Both the position numbers and the translations under genes were made by a program. Positions 1 through 6,167 of a stretch of 7,798 nt of DNA are shown in pieces (position 1 is the first letter of the stretch; each line of letters begins with the position of its first letter). This DNA is from Anaerolineae bacterium (GTDB lineage: Bacteria > Chloroflexota > Anaerolineae > 4572-78 > J111): positions 1-7,798 of the forward strand of contig JAGRBY010000342.1 in the NCBI GenBank assembly GCA_020433835.1. Reading direction: 5' to 3'. Under the pieces are notes generated by a model. That model was not told the DNA's origin and did not search any database. It worked only from the letters and a program-made list of their open reading frames with translations.

Positions 1-54
1 GTTGAAGAGGTTGACGGTGAAAAAATAAAGAAGAAACCGACTAAAGAAAAGTAA
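1..54 (+). CDS. C-terminal end of an unidentified protein (partial)
   Basis: Frame 1 is open from the first base to a TAA at 52-54 and encodes 17 residues, VEEVDGEKIKKKPTKEK. The tail is rich in Lys and Glu, as is common at the disordered C-termini of many cytosolic proteins. That is not enough to name a family. The reading is supported by the strong intrinsic terminator that starts 17 bp after the stop, which is where the 3' end of a plus-strand transcript should be. The gene is convergent with the minus-strand aminopeptidase gene. Confidence 0.7.
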   Translation, partial: VEEVDGEKIKKKPTKEK

Positions 55-70
55 GCACAGACATAGATTC

Positions 71-108
71 AAAACCGCCAAGCGAATGCTCGCTTGGCGG
101 TTTTTTTT
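71..108 (+). terminator. Strong intrinsic (Rho-independent) terminator
   Basis: There is a perfect 11-bp GC-rich stem, CCGCCAAGCGA (75-85) with TCGCTTGGCGG (90-100), around a 4-nt loop ATGC, followed by eight T (101-108). An A4 run before the stem (71-74) can extend the pairing. It ends transcription of the plus-strand gene whose stop is at 52-54. Read on the other strand, the same hairpin is followed by TTTT, so it may also act, more weakly, as the distal terminator of the convergent aminopeptidase gene, which ends at 242. Confidence 0.95.
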
Positions 109-241
109 AGCACAATGTGTGGAAAGCAGCCCGCATAAGCCGGATGCAGCTACATGACTAGTACTCCGACAATGTTTTTTTGTCGGGCAAACTCTCGATA
201 TTTTGCGAGGATTTAACCGGCAAATCTTGTTTGTCCGACTA

Positions 242-1480
242 CTAGCTGACCCACTCGCCGGCCCGCATCAACGGCTCGGCAGTGCCGTCGGCCAATAGCC
301 CCTCAATATCCATCGCCTCAGAGCCAATCATAAAATCGACATGGGCCAAACTGTCATTACCACCGGCCGCGGCAAAATCTTCGTTAGACATCTGTGGCCC
401 GTTTTCAACACAAAAGCGATAGGCTCGCCCCACAGCCAAATGGTTCGATGCGTTTTCATCAAACAGCGTATTATAAAACAGCACGCCCGATTGGGCGATG
501 GGTGAATTTTGCGGAACCAACGCCACCTCACCTAGCCGGGCTGCGCCCTCATCGGTTTCGATGAGTTTGCGCAGCACTGCTTCGCCCCGCTCGGCTGCAA
601 TCTCCACAATTTTGCCGTCGACAAACTGTAGCCGGAAATTTTCAATTAACACACCGGCGTAGCTTAGCGGTTTGGTACTGGTGACCACACCCTCAACCCG
701 ATCTTTGTGGGGCATGGTAAAAACCTCTTCCGTCGGAACGTTGGGGATAAAGGGAATGCCCGTTAGGGTTTCCTTTTGACCACCGTGCCAGATGTGGTTC
801 TCCGGCAAGCCCACCGTCAGATCGGTGCCGGGAGCGGTATACTTCAACGCCGTATACTGTTTGGCATTGAGATACTCGCAGCGAGCCGCCAACTGTTGCG
901 TGTGGGCTTGCCAGGCGGCGACCGGATCGGGCTGATCGGCCCGGCAAATGGTGAAAATGGCCGCTCCTAGTTTTTCGACCTGCTGCTCAGCCGGCACTTG
1001 CGGAAATATCCGTGCCGCCCACGAGGCCAGCGGATAGGAGATAACGCACCAGTTTACCTTATCGCTCATAACATAGGCAAAGTACTCTTGAAGCTGCCGC
1101 TGATGGGTTCGCTGCGACAGGGCTACTAAATCGGAGTCCTGCTCTTTGAGCAGGTTGGGGTCGGTGGCGTGGATGGCGATAAAGGCATCGCCGCGCTGCG
1201 CTGCTTCGATCAACCCTTTGGCCTGCCAGGTCGGGTACTCTTCAAATGAGTCGCGGGGCGCATACTGAAAGCGGGCCAACGTTACGGCGTCATCGCTCCA
1301 AATGACATCGACCAGCCTGGCTCCGGCTTGGTAGGCACTGGCCGTTATCAACCGCACCAGCGGCGCGGCTTCGATTGGGCCGCGTACAATCAGCCGCTGG
1401 CCAGCTTGCAGATTGACACCAATTTTTACAGCAATATCGGCATAGTTATGAAGTTGTTGTTCATAGGGTAATTCAGTCAT
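242..1480 (-). CDS. M29-family metallo-aminopeptidase (AmpS/AmpT-like)
   Basis: This is a predicted cytosolic exopeptidase that removes N-terminal residues from peptides using a two-metal centre (peptidase family M29; thermophilic aminopeptidase T and AmpS type). The 412-residue length matches the family, which is about 410. The expected metal and catalytic residues are visible in order: Glu251/Glu252 in NVPTEEVFT, Glu318 in RLGEVALV, His347 in ASNHLAVG, Tyr354 in GRAYRF, and His380 with Asp382 in LAHVDFMIGS. I recall nearly the same spacing for aminopeptidase T of Thermus. There is no signal peptide or membrane segment. An upstream in-frame ATG at 1519 would add 13 residues (MPVTYIILQEDNL). 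I prefer the ATG at 1478-1480 because it starts the normal family N-terminus (MTELPYEQQL) and has a good ribosome binding site, AGAGGA. The stop is TAG. The gene follows SURF1 on the same strand after 100 bp but has its own promoter candidate, so co-transcription is uncertain. Confidence 0.95.
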   Translation of the reverse strand: MTELPYEQQLHNYADIAVKIGVNLQAGQRLIVRGPIEAAPLVRLITASAYQAGARLVDVIWSDDAVTLARFQYAPRDSFEEYPTWQAKGLIEAAQRGDAFIAIHATDPNLLKEQDSDLVALSQRTHQRQLQEYFAYVMSDKVNWCVISYPLASWAARIFPQVPAEQQVEKLGAAIFTICRADQPDPVAAWQAHTQQLAARCEYLNAKQYTALKYTAPGTDLTVGLPENHIWHGGQKETLTGIPFIPNVPTEEVFTMPHKDRVEGVVTSTKPLSYAGVLIENFRLQFVDGKIVEIAAERGEAVLRKLIETDEGAARLGEVALVPQNSPIAQSGVLFYNTLFDENASNHLAVGRAYRFCVENGPQMSNEDFAAAGGNDSLAHVDFMIGSEAMDIEGLLADGTAEPLMRAGEWVS

Positions 1481-1487
1481 TAGGTTG

Positions 1488-1493
1488 TCCTCT
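1488..1493 (-). promoter_or_regulatory. Ribosome binding site that fixes the aminopeptidase start
   Basis: On the minus strand AGAGGA lies seven bases before the ATG at 1480. The alternative ATG at 1519 has no comparable purine motif upstream. This site is the main reason for choosing the shorter, 412-residue protein. Confidence 0.8.
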
Positions 1494-1499
1494 TGTAAA

Positions 1500-1529
1500 A
1501 TTATGTAGGTGACTGGCACTTGGTCACAA
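1500..1529 (-). promoter_or_regulatory. Candidate sigma-70-type promoter of the aminopeptidase gene
   Basis: Minus strand: TTGTGA (1524-1529, 4 of 6 consensus positions) and CATAAT (1500-1505, 5 of 6) are separated by 18 bp. Transcription would start near 1493, leaving almost no leader ahead of the ribosome binding site, which lowers confidence. Inverted repeats overlap and flank the -35 element. Confidence 0.35.
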
Positions 1530-1542
1530 TGATGAGCATTGT
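1509..1542. repeat. Two inverted repeats at the aminopeptidase promoter (possible operators)
   Basis: GTGAC (1509-1513) and GTCAC (1523-1527) form a dyad with a 9-bp centre. ACAATG (1526-1531) and CATTGT (1537-1542) form a second dyad with a 5-bp centre. The two abut and cover the spacer and -35 region of the promoter candidate, a typical place for a regulator. Short dyads also arise by chance, and I recognise no specific regulator site. Confidence 0.3.
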
Positions 1543-1580
1543 ATGTTATTTATCATGCCCCTTTTTACTAAAAGTACCAA

Positions 1581-2336
1581 TCACGTAACAACATTTTTCT
1601 GGCTATTTTTATACTCCTGCCAGGTAAAAGCGGAGTAGGTAATGACTAAAATTACAGCAAATGAAAACCACTGGAGCGCATAGCTTAGATGCGAACCTTC
1701 GCCCAGATCTGTCACTTCCTCGCGGATAGGCGGCGCGGTGTCCGGCTCTGGGCCGGGGAGGGCATCAATATAAATGGGCAGCAGCGGTCGGTTAATTTGC
1801 TTCTGAATTTTATCAATGTCGATGCGAAACCAGGCATCGACCCATTGGCCCGGTTCCGGGTCGGGATCGGTCGGAGCCAGAGAATGCGGTGGCAGTTGGC
1901 TGCGATAGGCGATGCCTTCAATCGTCACCTCGCCGTCAACATCGTAAGCCCGTCGGGCTTCGGGTTCGAACTCCTCAAAGGGTAACCAGCCCCGATTGAC
2001 CAGCACCGTCTGATCGCTGTCTTTGATATCGAGCGGCACTACCAAATCAATCCCGGCCCGACCCTGGTAGCTTTGCGTCCGCAGAATCATATTGTAATCG
2101 TTTTCAAACGTGCCGGTCACGATCACCCGATGTCGATGCAGGGCATTGGGATCGACTGGTGCGCCGGTCAACGTGACCGGCGGGCTGTTCAAGCCGGTCA
2201 TAATTTCCTCATTTAATGCTCGGCGTTGGTCAAGTCGCCGCAGTTGCCAAAAGCCAAGGTTCACTAAAAAGATCACCCCGGTGATAATAACCAGATGTAT
2301 AATCCAGCGCTTAAGCAAAAATCTGGTCACACTCAT
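1581..2336 (-). CDS. SURF1 family cytochrome c oxidase assembly protein
   Basis: SURF1/Shy1 proteins are membrane assembly factors for heme-copper (aa3-type) cytochrome oxidase and are linked to heme a insertion into subunit I. The 251-residue protein has the family layout. An N-terminal transmembrane helix (about 11-30) runs into the signature LGFWQLRRLDQR (27-38). A large extracytoplasmic domain follows, with the conserved VLVNRGWLP (111-119). A C-terminal helix (about 217-235) begins with HLSYALQWFSFA, the typical closing signature. Positive residues at the extreme N-terminus and after the second helix (EYKNSQK) suit both ends facing the cytoplasm. Starting at the ATG at 2334-2336 gives the expected short leader before the first helix. 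The ribosome binding site is poor: GAGGG lies 14 bases away and otherwise only AAAGA is seen. The stop is TGA, showing TGA is read as a stop here. No oxidase, heme A synthase or copper-chaperone gene is next to it, which is unusual but not rare. Confidence 0.93.
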   Translation of the reverse strand: MSVTRFLLKRWIIHLVIITGVIFLVNLGFWQLRRLDQRRALNEEIMTGLNSPPVTLTGAPVDPNALHRHRVIVTGTFENDYNMILRTQSYQGRAGIDLVVPLDIKDSDQTVLVNRGWLPFEEFEPEARRAYDVDGEVTIEGIAYRSQLPPHSLAPTDPDPEPGQWVDAWFRIDIDKIQKQINRPLLPIYIDALPGPEPDTAPPIREEVTDLGEGSHLSYALQWFSFAVILVITYSAFTWQEYKNSQKNVVT

Positions 2337-2362
2337 TCTTTATCTTTTTACCCTCATTTTTC

Positions 2363-2368
2363 ATTATA
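2363..2368 (-). promoter_or_regulatory. Candidate -10 element for SURF1
   Basis: A perfect TATAAT is present on the minus strand 26 bp upstream of the SURF1 ATG. No recognisable -35 box lies 16-19 bp before it; the sequence there reads around GAACAATGA. The call therefore rests on the -10 hexamer and its position alone. Confidence 0.35.
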
Positions 2369-2447
2369 AGTAGCTGCTTGCCCTTCATTGTTCCACTGAA
2401 AATACAGACCCGGAGCATCAAAGTTTACTTTGATCCCCAACGTGCCT

Positions 2448-2465
2448 GACAAAGCAAGCTTTGTC
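2448..2465. repeat. Perfect 8-bp inverted repeat, GACAAAGC-aa-GCTTTGTC
   Basis: The arms 2448-2455 and 2458-2465 are exact complements separated by only two bases, about 112 bp upstream of the SURF1 start. It has no following T-run in either direction, so a terminator is unlikely. The tight spacing suits a dimeric DNA-binding protein site, but no regulator can be named. Confidence 0.6.
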
Positions 2466-2556
2466 GCTCCGATAAATTTTCATTACCAGTGCCGTCTCAG
2501 ATGAGATTGTAATCGCCGGATCCAAGAAGGAGCAATCTGGATATAGTAGCCTATTC

Positions 2557-2609
2557 TTGAACTTTTGACAACGCATTTCATGAGAAGCAAGGGAATGTAA
2601 AAAGTTCAA
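2557..2609. repeat. Stem-loop with perfect 10-bp arms
   Basis: TTGAACTTTT (2557-2566) and AAAAGTTCAA (2600-2609) are perfect inverted repeats around a 33-base loop. No gene lies in it. The arms have no terminal T-tract of terminator type. Confidence 0.6.
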
Positions 2610-2622
2610 TTTACACTGAATT

Positions 2623-2664
2623 CACCTTTTTTTCGCACATCTCGTGTAAGATTAGGTAAAGGTG
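2623..2664. repeat. Inverted repeat CACCTTT / AAAGGTG
   Basis: Seven-bp exact arms at 2623-2629 and 2658-2664 enclose a smaller dyad, GCAC/GTGT. The right arm overlaps a second set of dyads, TTAGGT (2652-2657) with ACCTAA (2665-2670) and the 9-bp palindrome AGGTGACCT (2660-2668). Several mutually exclusive hairpins are therefore possible. Confidence 0.45.
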
Positions 2665-2672
2665 ACCTAAAT

Positions 2673-2715
2673 AAAAGAGACCGAAGTCTTCTTGCCCCGG
2701 TCTTTACTCTCTTTT
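2673..2715 (-). terminator. Probable intrinsic terminator of recD2
   Basis: On the minus strand, 52 bp after the recD2 stop, AGACCG (2698-2703) pairs with CGGTCT (2678-2683), and the second arm runs directly into CTTTTATTT. On the plus strand the second arm is followed, after a short gap, by CTCTCTTTT, and AAAAGAGA (2673-2680) can pair with TCTCTTTT (2708-2715). The element therefore looks imperfectly bidirectional. The GC stem is short and the loop is long at 14 bases. Confidence 0.6.
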
Positions 2716-2723
2716 GTTCATTC

Positions 2724-2771
2724 TGTAAATTACACCTTTTTCATAAGGTCAATGCACCTTAAAAATTTACA
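2724..2771. repeat. Nested inverted repeat overlapping the recD2 stop codon
   Basis: The outer arms TGTAAATT (2724-2731) and AATTTACA (2764-2771) enclose the inner arms TAAGGT (2744-2749) and ACCTTA (2756-2761). All arms are exact. The right outer arm contains the TAA stop of recD2 (2767-2769). A further copy of AATTTACA lies at 2608-2615. The structure would form at the 3' end of the recD2 message, just before the terminator candidate, and could protect the transcript or bind a protein. Confidence 0.5.
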
Positions 2772-5127
2772 GCGTTTCATTTCTTAGCCGTTCGGTTAGG
2801 GCTGACCACCGGGCGGTGATCTTATCATTCCGTACGGCCATCGCCACAGCCTTGCGGGTACCGACGATAACCACCATCTTTTTGGCGCGGGTGATGGCCG
2901 TATACAGCAAATTGCGTTGAAGCATCATATAATGTTGGGTCAGCATCGGCAGCACCACGACCGGATACTCGCTGCCTTGGCTTTTGTGAACGCTCATGGC
3001 GTAGGCCAGCGTCAACTCATCGAGATCGCTAAATTCGTAGGTGATCGGCCGCCCCTCAAACTCGACTACGACCTCGCTTTCCTCAAGATCGATATGGCTG
3101 ATAGTGCCAATGTCGCCGTTGAAGACATCTTTATCGTAATTGTTGCGAAGCTGCAAAACCCGGTCGCCGACGCGAAACAACCGGCTGCCGCTGCGATATT
3201 CGGGCTGATGGTATTGGAGCGGGTTGAGCCGGGCCTGGAGTTTCTCGTTAAGTGTTCGCGCTCCGGCACTGCCGCGATGCATCGGGCTAAGGACCTGTAT
3301 ATCCTCCGGCGGAATACCGAACTTGTGCGGAATACGCCGTTCCACAATATCGACCACTAAATCGGCGGCTTCCTCCGGCTCTTCCTTGCCGAAAAAGTAG
3401 AAATCCTCTTTGGAGTCTGGGTAAACGGGTGACTTGCCTTCATTAATACGGTGGGCGTTGGTGATGATGCTGCTGTCTGCCGCCTGCCGAAAAATGACAT
3501 CCAGGCGCGTAACCGGAATAACGCCGCTGCCGATTAAATCGCGCAGGACGTTGCCGGCTCCTACGCTCGGCAATTGGTCGGCGTCGCCCACCAGCAGCAG
3601 ATGCGAGGCCGGATGCACAGCCTTGAGCACATTGTTCATCAACATCAGATCGATCATCGAGCACTCATCCAAAATGAGCAGATCGCATTCCAGCGGATTG
3701 TCCTGATCACGCTGAAACTTGAAACCTTCGCTGGGGCTGACCTCCAATAAGCGATGGATGGTGCGGGCCTCGCGGCCGGTGCTTTCGGCCAGTCGTTTGG
3801 CAGCCCGTCCGGTTGGGGCAGCCAGCAACGCGGCTTTACCCTTGCTGCCGAGCAGTTCGAGAATGGCTTTCACGGTACTGGTCTTGCCCGTCCCCGGCCC
3901 GCCGGTTAGAATGGCGACCTTTTGGGTTAGCGCCATCTGTACGGCCTCGCGCTGCCGGTCAGCTAGTGAAATACCGCCCGTTCGCGTAGCGACCCAATCG
4001 AATGCTTTATCCCATGCTATCTCTTGAAACAATCCCAACCGACTCTCCGATGATGCCAACAACCGTCCCGCTCGCTGAGCCACGCCCACTTCGGCGTAGT
4101 AAAATGGGTTGAGGTAAACGGCTTGGAGGGAGGGGAGATTGGAGACTGGAGATTGGAGATTAGGTAATTGGAGATTAGGAGATTGGAGATTGGGAGATTG
4201 GTAATTAGTAATTGGTAATTGGGGGTTGGGAGTTGGAGGATTGTCCTGCTGGGTGTCTTGCCCTTTGCGACCTTGCGACATTGCAACCCTGCTACTCTGC
4301 AACCCTGCCAAATCTTCAACCTTGACGCGATCTTCTTGCTGCAAGACATCGATCTGGGCATCGACTTGATTGGCCATGACATCGAGAATTTTGACGGCGG
4401 CTTCGATGAGATGGTCGCGGGGCGCATACACATGGCCCTGGTCGGCCAGTTGGTTGAGGGTATATTCGATGCCGGCGGCGACGCGCTGCGGGGCGTCGGG
4501 TTCGATGCCGAGGCTGCGGGCAATTTTGTCGGCGGTCAGAAAGCCGATGCCGTAGATATCGCGGGCCAGCCGGTAGGGCGTATCTTTGACAATCTGGATG
4601 GCGTTATCGCCATAGGTTTTGTAGATTTTTACCGCCAGCGTGGTGCTAACCTGGTGACCTTGCAGAAAGATCATGATCTCTTTGATCTGCTTCTGCGCCT
4701 CCCACGCTTTGGCGATCATCGTCACCCGTTTGCGACCAATGCCGTCGACCTCGTTGAGGCGGTGAATGTCGTTCTCAATAACGTCGAGGGTGTAAGCGCC
4801 AAAATGTTCGGCGATGCGGCGGGCCATTTTAGGGCCGATGCCTTTGATCAGACCGCTGCCCAAATAGCGTTTGATGCCTTCGGTTGTGGCCGGCATCTCT
4901 TCGGTGTAGCGAATAATTTCGAACTGCTCGCCGTATTTGGGGTGGGTTTTCCAGACGCCTTCTACTTTCAGCCGCGCACCGGGGTGGACTTCGGCCAGTG
5001 CGCCGACAAGCGTCACCAGCCCAAAGCGACCGCTGGCTTGAAAGCGGGCGATGGTATAGCCGTTGTCGGGGTTGGTATATGTAATGCGCTCTACAACGCC
5101 TTTGAGGGTTACTATTTGCTGCTGCAT
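2767..5127 (-). CDS. recD2: RecD2-type ATP-dependent 5'-3' DNA helicase with a low-complexity insertion
   Basis: RecD2 proteins are superfamily 1B helicases acting in DNA repair without RecB and RecC. Domains in order: an N-terminal OB-like region (about 5-75); three helix-hairpin-helix-type motifs, LIKGIGPKMARR (93-104), LNEVDGIGRKRV (124-135) and DIYGIGFLTADK (190-201); then the ATPase core. The core shows Walker A GGPGTGKT (409-416), Walker B LLILDE (483-488), GDADQLPSVGAG (514-525), an SH3-like VFNGDIGTI (668-676), the VHKSQGSEYPVVVLP motif (713-727) and YTAITRAKK (742-750). All key motifs are intact, so an active enzyme is expected. The odd feature is residues about 273-335, a Gln/Pro/Asn/Ser-rich stretch encoded by two tandem-repeat blocks (4123-4244 and 4263-4309). 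Without it the protein would be about 725 residues, near the usual RecD2 length. I chose the ATG at 5127, with GGTGA just before it. A GTG at 5133 in the same frame would add two residues and has no ribosome binding site. Confidence 0.95.
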   Translation of the reverse strand: MQQQIVTLKGVVERITYTNPDNGYTIARFQASGRFGLVTLVGALAEVHPGARLKVEGVWKTHPKYGEQFEIIRYTEEMPATTEGIKRYLGSGLIKGIGPKMARRIAEHFGAYTLDVIENDIHRLNEVDGIGRKRVTMIAKAWEAQKQIKEIMIFLQGHQVSTTLAVKIYKTYGDNAIQIVKDTPYRLARDIYGIGFLTADKIARSLGIEPDAPQRVAAGIEYTLNQLADQGHVYAPRDHLIEAAVKILDVMANQVDAQIDVLQQEDRVKVEDLAGLQSSRVAMSQGRKGQDTQQDNPPTPNPQLPITNYQSPNLQSPNLQLPNLQSPVSNLPSLQAVYLNPFYYAEVGVAQRAGRLLASSESRLGLFQEIAWDKAFDWVATRTGGISLADRQREAVQMALTQKVAILTGGPGTGKTSTVKAILELLGSKGKAALLAAPTGRAAKRLAESTGREARTIHRLLEVSPSEGFKFQRDQDNPLECDLLILDECSMIDLMLMNNVLKAVHPASHLLLVGDADQLPSVGAGNVLRDLIGSGVIPVTRLDVIFRQAADSSIITNAHRINEGKSPVYPDSKEDFYFFGKEEPEEAADLVVDIVERRIPHKFGIPPEDIQVLSPMHRGSAGARTLNEKLQARLNPLQYHQPEYRSGSRLFRVGDRVLQLRNNYDKDVFNGDIGTISHIDLEESEVVVEFEGRPITYEFSDLDELTLAYAMSVHKSQGSEYPVVVLPMLTQHYMMLQRNLLYTAITRAKKMVVIVGTRKAVAMAVRNDKITARWSALTERLRNETL
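4123..4244. repeat. Degenerate 7-8-bp tandem repeat (GGAGATT / GGTAATT type) inside recD2
   Basis: On the plus strand about fifteen units follow one another from 4131 to 4240. Most are GGAGATT, with variants GGAGACT, GGTAATT, AGTAATT and GGGAGTT, and some are extended to 8 bp by an extra A or G. The 122-base stretch contains a single C (4146), so strand asymmetry is extreme. Translated on the minus strand in the recD2 frame it gives a PNLQSPNLQLPN-like low-complexity peptide. The frame stays open because TAA triplets fall out of phase. I associate repeats of this style with intergenic DNA of Chloroflexota and filamentous cyanobacteria. The same motif recurs at 6237-6249 and 6421-6451. Confidence 0.9.
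4263..4309. repeat. Second tandem repeat (TTGCGACC / TTGCAACCC type) inside recD2
   Basis: Plus-strand units of about 8-9 bp follow in series: TTGCGACC, TTGCGACA, TTGCAACCC, TGCTACTC, TGCAACCC, TGCC. On the minus strand they encode roughly AGLQSSRVAMSQGRK. The block is unrelated in sequence to the GGAGATT block, from which about 20 bp separate it. Two different repeat families thus sit side by side at one site in the gene. Confidence 0.8.
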
Positions 5128-5170
5128 GGTCACCAGAAATTTTAGCTTAGGGGGGGAGGGGAAGCAAACT

Positions 5171-5201
5171 GAATTATGAGGGATGAATTAGGAATTATGA
5201 A
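5171..5201. repeat. Short A/T-rich repeat upstream of recD2
   Basis: Three roughly 10-bp units, GAATTATGAG, GATGAATTAG and GAATTATGAA, lie 40-75 bp upstream of the recD2 start. Next to it, at 5150-5161, is a G7-A-G4 tract, which reads C-rich on the recD2 sense strand. CATAAT occurs twice on the minus strand within the repeat and could serve as a -10 element, but I see no matching -35 box. The repeat resembles a third family of small interspersed repeats. Confidence 0.5.
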
Positions 5202-5233
5202 GAGTGGCTTGCTCCTCGCTTTGCTAAGAGGTT

Positions 5234-5283
5234 AAGGCCGAGAAAAATTGTAAATGTTACTTTAGGAATTTTTCCTTAGCCTT
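5234..5283 (-). terminator. Hairpin downstream of the reductase gene, possible terminator
   Basis: AAGGC (5234-5238) plus GAAAAATT (5242-5249) pair with AATTTTTC (5267-5274) plus GCCTT (5279-5283), separated by small internal loops and an apical loop of 17 bases. The hairpin starts 8 bp after the reductase stop on its sense strand, which is the right place for a terminator. No clean T-tract follows on the minus strand, so it could instead be a 3'-end stabilising structure. Confidence 0.4.
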
Positions 5284-5290
5284 TCTTTTG

Positions 5291-6127
5291 CTAAACACAA
5301 TTGTACGACACAAAGAGCTGCCCCAAACCCTCAACTCCGTGCGGATCGAAATAGACTGTGTTGAGTTTCATATCCACCGCCGTCTCAAACATATCACCTT
5401 CGACTATGCTGGAAAAAGGCTGGCCGGCCAGCAAGCGGTTGGCGTGGGTAAGGTAGAGGCGATCCAGGACGCCACCGTTTAAGAGAAGATGCATTATCTT
5501 TGGCCCTGCTGCGGAATAGACGGTGGTGTAGCCTAATTTTGTCATCTGCTCTACCATGTGATCGCCCTGCACGCTTTCTTCGCCAACGACAATGACCTGT
5601 CCGGCTTTGTCTTCGATTTCCCGCACGCGCTCCGGGTTGGGGTCGGCTGTGGTGAAGACAACCACTTTTCGGTCGCTGGCGGTTAACACATCGGGAATGG
5701 GGAAATTCAAACTGCCGCTAATGATAGCGATATCGGGCTGCGGCGGTAAACCTTGCGTCAAGCGCCATTCTTTTAGATCGGCAAATTCAGGGTTGTCTAC
5801 CTGTAGAATTTCTTGCGCCCGGCCATCGGCCCAGTCACGTAAATAGCGCCCGCTGCTGATAATTAAATCGGCTTGGCCGGCTAATTCCTGAAAGAGCCGC
5901 CAATCGCGGTCGTTAGCTGTATTTTTGGGTACGGTCATTCCCTCTTTGGTGGGGTGGGGAATGGCGATGCGTCCGTCTAAACTCACCACAAAGTTACCAT
6001 AGACAAAGGCTCGGTCTGATGCTTTACGATGTTGGCGTAGTTGGTGTGATAAGTACGTGCCTTTTAACGGCCGATCTTCATGGGGCGGCGGATAGAGTTG
6101 GGTAATCATAGCGTTTTTAGTCATCAT
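5291..6127 (-). CDS. RibD C-terminal-domain family reductase (stand-alone, DHFR-like fold)
   Basis: This 278-residue cytosolic protein carries one domain of the RibD_C/dihydrofolate-reductase-like fold, which in riboflavin synthesis reduces a pyrimidine intermediate with NADPH. Family features are FVVSLDGRIA (46-55), the nucleotide-binding-type stretch ADLIISSGRYLRDW (86-99), a Rossmann-like central part, SAAGPKIMHLLLNGGVLDRLYL (205-226) in place of the classical EGG loop, and a C-terminal LLAGQPFSSI. The deaminase half of bifunctional RibD is absent and no riboflavin genes are nearby. The substrate is therefore unknown; a pyrimidine or other small heterocycle is only a guess. The first of two adjacent ATG codons (6127, 6124) is chosen; AAGGA lies six bases before it. 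The stop is TAG. A promoter with good match lies just upstream. Confidence 0.88.
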   Translation of the reverse strand: MMTKNAMITQLYPPPHEDRPLKGTYLSHQLRQHRKASDRAFVYGNFVVSLDGRIAIPHPTKEGMTVPKNTANDRDWRLFQELAGQADLIISSGRYLRDWADGRAQEILQVDNPEFADLKEWRLTQGLPPQPDIAIISGSLNFPIPDVLTASDRKVVVFTTADPNPERVREIEDKAGQVIVVGEESVQGDHMVEQMTKLGYTTVYSAAGPKIMHLLLNGGVLDRLYLTHANRLLAGQPFSSIVEGDMFETAVDMKLNTVYFDPHGVEGLGQLFVSYNCV

Positions 6128-6132
6128 GCGTT

Positions 6133-6138
6133 TTCCTT
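6133..6138 (-). promoter_or_regulatory. Ribosome binding site of the reductase gene
   Basis: AAGGAA on the minus strand lies 5-6 bases before the ATG at 6127 and 9 before the second ATG at 6124. Either codon could be used, and the proteins differ by one Met. Confidence 0.7.
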
Positions 6139-6167
6139 CGCGGTGATTGTTCGTTTAAGTCGTCATT

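Larger units (their letters stand above)
2337..2766. other. 430-bp gene-free region with many stem-loops between recD2 and SURF1
   Basis: No convincing gene is present; a 63-codon minus-strand open frame at 2418-2609 has no family resemblance and ends inside an inverted repeat. The stretch holds the recD2 terminator candidate near its right end and a promoter candidate for SURF1 near its left end. Between and around these are four inverted repeats, listed separately. Base composition is more AT-rich than in the flanking genes. The density of stems could reflect a structured transcript, protein-binding sites or the remains of mobile elements. Confidence 0.6.

Noticed and set aside
1..54. Naming the upstream gene from its lysine-rich tail
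   Set aside because: Seventeen charged residues fit many unrelated proteins.
166..186. Hairpin CCGACAA/TTGTCGG downstream of the aminopeptidase stop as a terminator
   Set aside because: The T-run lies in the loop, and no T-tract follows the stem on the minus strand. The strong hairpin at 71-108 is a better candidate for ending both converging transcripts. Nothing else identifiable lies in 109-241.
1481..1519. Longer aminopeptidase start adding 13 residues
   Set aside because: The extension has no ribosome binding site and would include the promoter candidate's -10 region; the shorter form matches the family N-terminus.
2418..2609. 63-codon minus-strand open frame in the recD2-SURF1 gap
   Set aside because: No ribosome binding site, no recognisable protein features, and it begins within a perfect inverted repeat.
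4123..4309. Possible CRISPR array
   Set aside because: The units are 7-9 bp, contiguous and degenerate, without unique spacers, and they lie inside a reading frame. This is tandem low-complexity DNA.
4017..4523. 168-codon minus-strand open frame overlapping recD2 in another frame
   Set aside because: It is a shifted reading of recD2 and its low-complexity repeat, rich in Ser and Pro. No start signal or family is visible.
4219..5145. 308-codon open frame on the plus strand
   Set aside because: It lies wholly opposite recD2, whose protein is unmistakable with all helicase motifs. The antisense product has no family features, and long antisense frames are common opposite GC-rich codons.
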